From JAEHCY01 sp964519095 (lineage in GTDB: Bacteria > Pseudomonadota > Gammaproteobacteria > Chromatiales > Chromatiaceae): a stretch of 8,248 nucleotides of DNA. The translations under genes and the position numbers were made by a program. Shown here one piece after another: positions 7,002 through 8,248 of this stretch (position 1 is the first letter of the stretch; each line of letters opens with the position of its first letter). The stretch spans positions 1 to 8,248 of the forward strand of contig CAZFHV010000156.1 of assembly GCA_964519095.1 (NCBI GenBank), in the 5' to 3' direction. A model generated the notes under the pieces. It had not been told where the DNA came from, did not search any database, and saw nothing but the letters and a program-made list of their open reading frames with translations.

Positions 7002-7715
7002 ATGAATATCAATCATTTACATGGTATGCGCCTCGTGGCTCTGGGTGTCACGTTGGCTGTGAGCGGTGCGTGGCAGGCGGCACTCGCTGCTACCACGACC
7101 GTGTTCACCGAGTTCGACGTACAGGACGGGAGCGCGGCGAGTCCCGCAGTCAGCGTCAATGGCGCGCCGGGGACCTCCACCGGTTCAGCACGACCCGCTC
7201 CTCGCGCCACCGACACCCGGACCCTATCGGTAACGCTTATATCGGGCGACCAAGTCGGGGCATACGTCAGCGGAGGCGAATACCATTACTTCCAGAGCTC
7301 CAACCAGAGTTTTGGTAAGGGCAAGATCGTTTGGAACCTCAGTCCCTGTATGGATTGGACCAACGCAAAGGAGTTGGTGGTTAGGTCCAAGCAGGACCAT
7401 CCTGCGGGTATGAAGGTGACCGTGGGCGGGCAGAGCCAGTCCAAGGCGCTTCCGGCTAACTTGTCGTTCGCTGACTACAGCTTCACGATTAGTGGTAATA
7501 GCTGTGTATCTTCGGTCGAGCTTGAGATCGACGGCTCCAGCTCCCAGTCGGAAGCACTTGACCTCGACATGGACCGCATCAGCGTTGTCTTGGAAGAGCC
7601 GCCACCGCCACCGCCTCCGCCGCCAGTTCCTGCGATCTCCTTCCTTGGATTGGGTGCTTCTTTAATCGGGCTGCCACTGCTAGCTGTGGGCCTTGCGCGC
7701 CGTCGCAAGCAGTAG
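7002..7715 (+). CDS. Secreted protein with PEP/IPTL-CTERM-like sorting tail
   Basis: The 237-residue product has a Sec signal peptide (residues 1-29, cleavage after ALA) and a Ser/Thr/Gly-rich region to about 75. A probable beta-rich domain follows (76-198) with two cysteines, Cys116 (NLSPCMDW) and Cys168 (SGNSCVSS), which could form a disulfide after export. Next come nine consecutive prolines (200-208), VPAIS, a hydrophobic segment (about 213-231) and the basic end ARRRKQ. This motif/membrane-helix/Arg-cluster architecture is that of exosortase-processed PEP-CTERM and IPTL-CTERM proteins, but VPAIS is not the standard VPEP or IPTL signature. The processed protein would be surface-exposed or linked to exopolysaccharide; its function is unknown. 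The start is supported by GGGAG about 10 bases upstream; Met9 is an alternative. Base composition is less GC-rich than mfd, suggesting an accessory gene. No exosortase is visible in the window. Confidence 0.85.
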   Translation: MNINHLHGMRLVALGVTLAVSGAWQAALAATTTVFTEFDVQDGSAASPAVSVNGAPGTSTGSARPAPRATDTRTLSVTLISGDQVGAYVSGGEYHYFQSSNQSFGKGKIVWNLSPCMDWTNAKELVVRSKQDHPAGMKVTVGGQSQSKALPANLSFADYSFTISGNSCVSSVELEIDGSSSQSEALDLDMDRISVVLEEPPPPPPPPPVPAISFLGLGASLIGLPLLAVGLARRRKQ

Positions 7716-7726
7716 AGCGTTTACTT

Positions 7727-7762
7727 TTCCGGGGCAGCAGTCCTAGTCCTGCTGCCCCGGAA
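7727..7762 (+). terminator. Perfect 14-bp stem-loop after the CTERM gene
   Basis: TTCCGGGGCAGCAG (7727-7740) pairs perfectly with CTGCTGCCCCGGAA (7749-7762) around an 8-base loop. It begins 11 bases after the stop codon. No T-run follows on the plus strand, and the minus-strand exit is A-rich, so it is not a textbook terminator in either direction. Its position and strength suggest a transcript end or mRNA-stabilising structure for the CTERM gene. Confidence 0.55.
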
Positions 7763-8055
7763 CCGCGTGAGAGCCATCCGAGCCCCGTTCGGGGCAAAGT
7801 TTGGGGGCGTATCTCCACCCTGTGCCGGGTCTAGCGCTGCGACAAAACCCGCCCCTCATCCTCTGCCATTAACACGCCGTGGCAGCAGCAGTCACGCGCC
7901 GCCCACGGGTGTTTCACACGAGCACCCCGCGCTTCGGGTCAACCGTCAACACACCGCCCTTCCCCGTAGAACCAACGATCACAGGTCGTGGGGGCGCGGG
8001 TCATTATTGGCGACCGGAATGCATTACTGACGCCGCTGTAGACTTTTTTTGTTGC
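7763..8055. other. Gene-free region with small hairpins
   Basis: I see no supported gene here. The available frames are arginine-rich and lack ribosome sites or recognisable motifs. A short hairpin, GCCCC (7782-7786) with GGGGC (7791-7795), lies near its left end. A seven-T run occurs at 8044-8050, just before the terminator-like structure. Confidence 0.4.
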
Positions 8056-8077
8056 CGGCGGGGAAACGCCGCTTTTT
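8056..8077 (+). terminator. Terminator-like hairpin with T-run
   Basis: CGGCG (8056-8060) pairs with CGCCG (8067-8071) around the loop GGGAAA, and TTTTT follows at 8073-8077. The layout is that of a rho-independent terminator on the plus strand, though the stem is only five pairs. No gene immediately upstream obviously needs it; the nearest stop is the CTERM gene about 340 bases away. Confidence 0.45.
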
Positions 8078-8248
8078 CAGGGGACACTGCGGTCCCCGCT
8101 AGGATTGTACGCTTCCTGCCGACCCGCCGACGCGACCGTCCCTCTCGAAGCGGGTTCCGGGTTTGGGAAACCAGCAGGTCTACCGAATGATCGGCCCTGT
8201 CCAAACACGACCTTAGCGCGGAAGTCGTCATCCAAGGCGGCCTTGAAG
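8077..8248 (-). pseudogene. Possible C-terminal end of an ISAs1-type transposase (partial, right edge)
   Basis: A minus-strand frame enters from the right edge and runs 56 codons to TGA at 8079-8077. Its first residues, FKAALDDDFRAKVVFG, resemble the C-terminus of ISAs1/H-repeat transposases, where E. coli YhhI-type proteins end in KAAMDRNYLASVLAG. The shared pattern is K-A-A-hydrophobic-D, an aromatic, then V-x-x-G. Family members usually stop soon after this point. Here another 39 residues of Pro/Ser/Arg-rich sequence follow, suggesting a lost stop codon or simply a chance frame. The last codons overlap the 8080-8097 hairpin. The match is short, and most of the gene, if real, lies outside the window, so this is a tentative call. 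A plus-strand frame and another minus-strand frame cover the same bases without better support. Confidence 0.3.
8080..8097. repeat. Palindromic hairpin GGGGAC/GTCCCC
   Basis: GGGGAC (8080-8085), a 6-base loop and GTCCCC (8092-8097) form a perfect 6-bp stem directly after the terminator-like structure. The shape resembles REP-type extragenic palindromes or an IS end. Only one copy is in the window, so neither can be established. Confidence 0.4.

Noticed and set aside
7879..8190. 103-codon plus-strand frame near the right end
   Set aside because: It crosses the terminator-like hairpin and the palindrome, has no ribosome site and has an Arg/Pro-rich shadow-like composition.

Overview
The window is GC-rich DNA from a bacterium that is probably a gammaproteobacterium. 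The Mfd protein resembles the Escherichia coli protein closely throughout, with long identical blocks around the helicase motifs. A gammaproteobacterial FmdB-type zinc ribbon and a PEP/IPTL-like C-terminal sorting tail fit a free-living, perhaps Chromatiales-like, member. That narrower placement is inference; nothing here fixes the genus.

Layout from left to right. (1) Minus strand, 498 to the left edge: the 5' part of a secreted or periplasmic Ala/Pro/Thr/Lys-rich protein whose functional domain lies outside the window. (2) Minus strand, 651-980: a small FmdB-family zinc-ribbon protein. (3) Minus strand, about 1078-1490: a wrecked ISAs1-family insertion sequence that keeps the transposase N-terminal domain but has lost the DDE catalytic domain. 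(4) Plus strand, 1647-5147: complete mfd, the transcription-repair coupling factor. (5) Plus strand, 5423-6055: an unrecognised proline-rich, membrane-anchored or secreted protein, followed by a rho-independent terminator at 6147-6177. (6) Plus strand, 6334-6615: a 93-residue single-RRM RNA-binding protein. (7) Plus strand, 7002-7715: a secreted protein with two cysteines, nine consecutive prolines and a PEP/IPTL-CTERM-like tail, followed by a perfect 14-bp stem-loop. (8) 7763-8248: mostly non-coding DNA with hairpins and a terminator-like structure. At the right edge a minus-strand frame looks like the extreme C-terminus of an ISAs1-type transposase.

The genes do not form one pathway. mfd is a housekeeping repair gene, fmdB and the RRM gene are small stand-alone genes, and the proline-rich and CTERM genes are envelope or export proteins that look lineage-specific. 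The left and right flanks carry insertion-sequence debris. A plausible promoter for mfd lies at the edge of the left IS remnant.

I found no CRISPR array, phage, toxin-antitoxin, defence or biosynthetic system. The most interesting items are the CTERM protein with its variant sorting motif, the unrecognised proline-rich protein next to mfd, and the decayed IS with its possible relation to the right-edge fragment.
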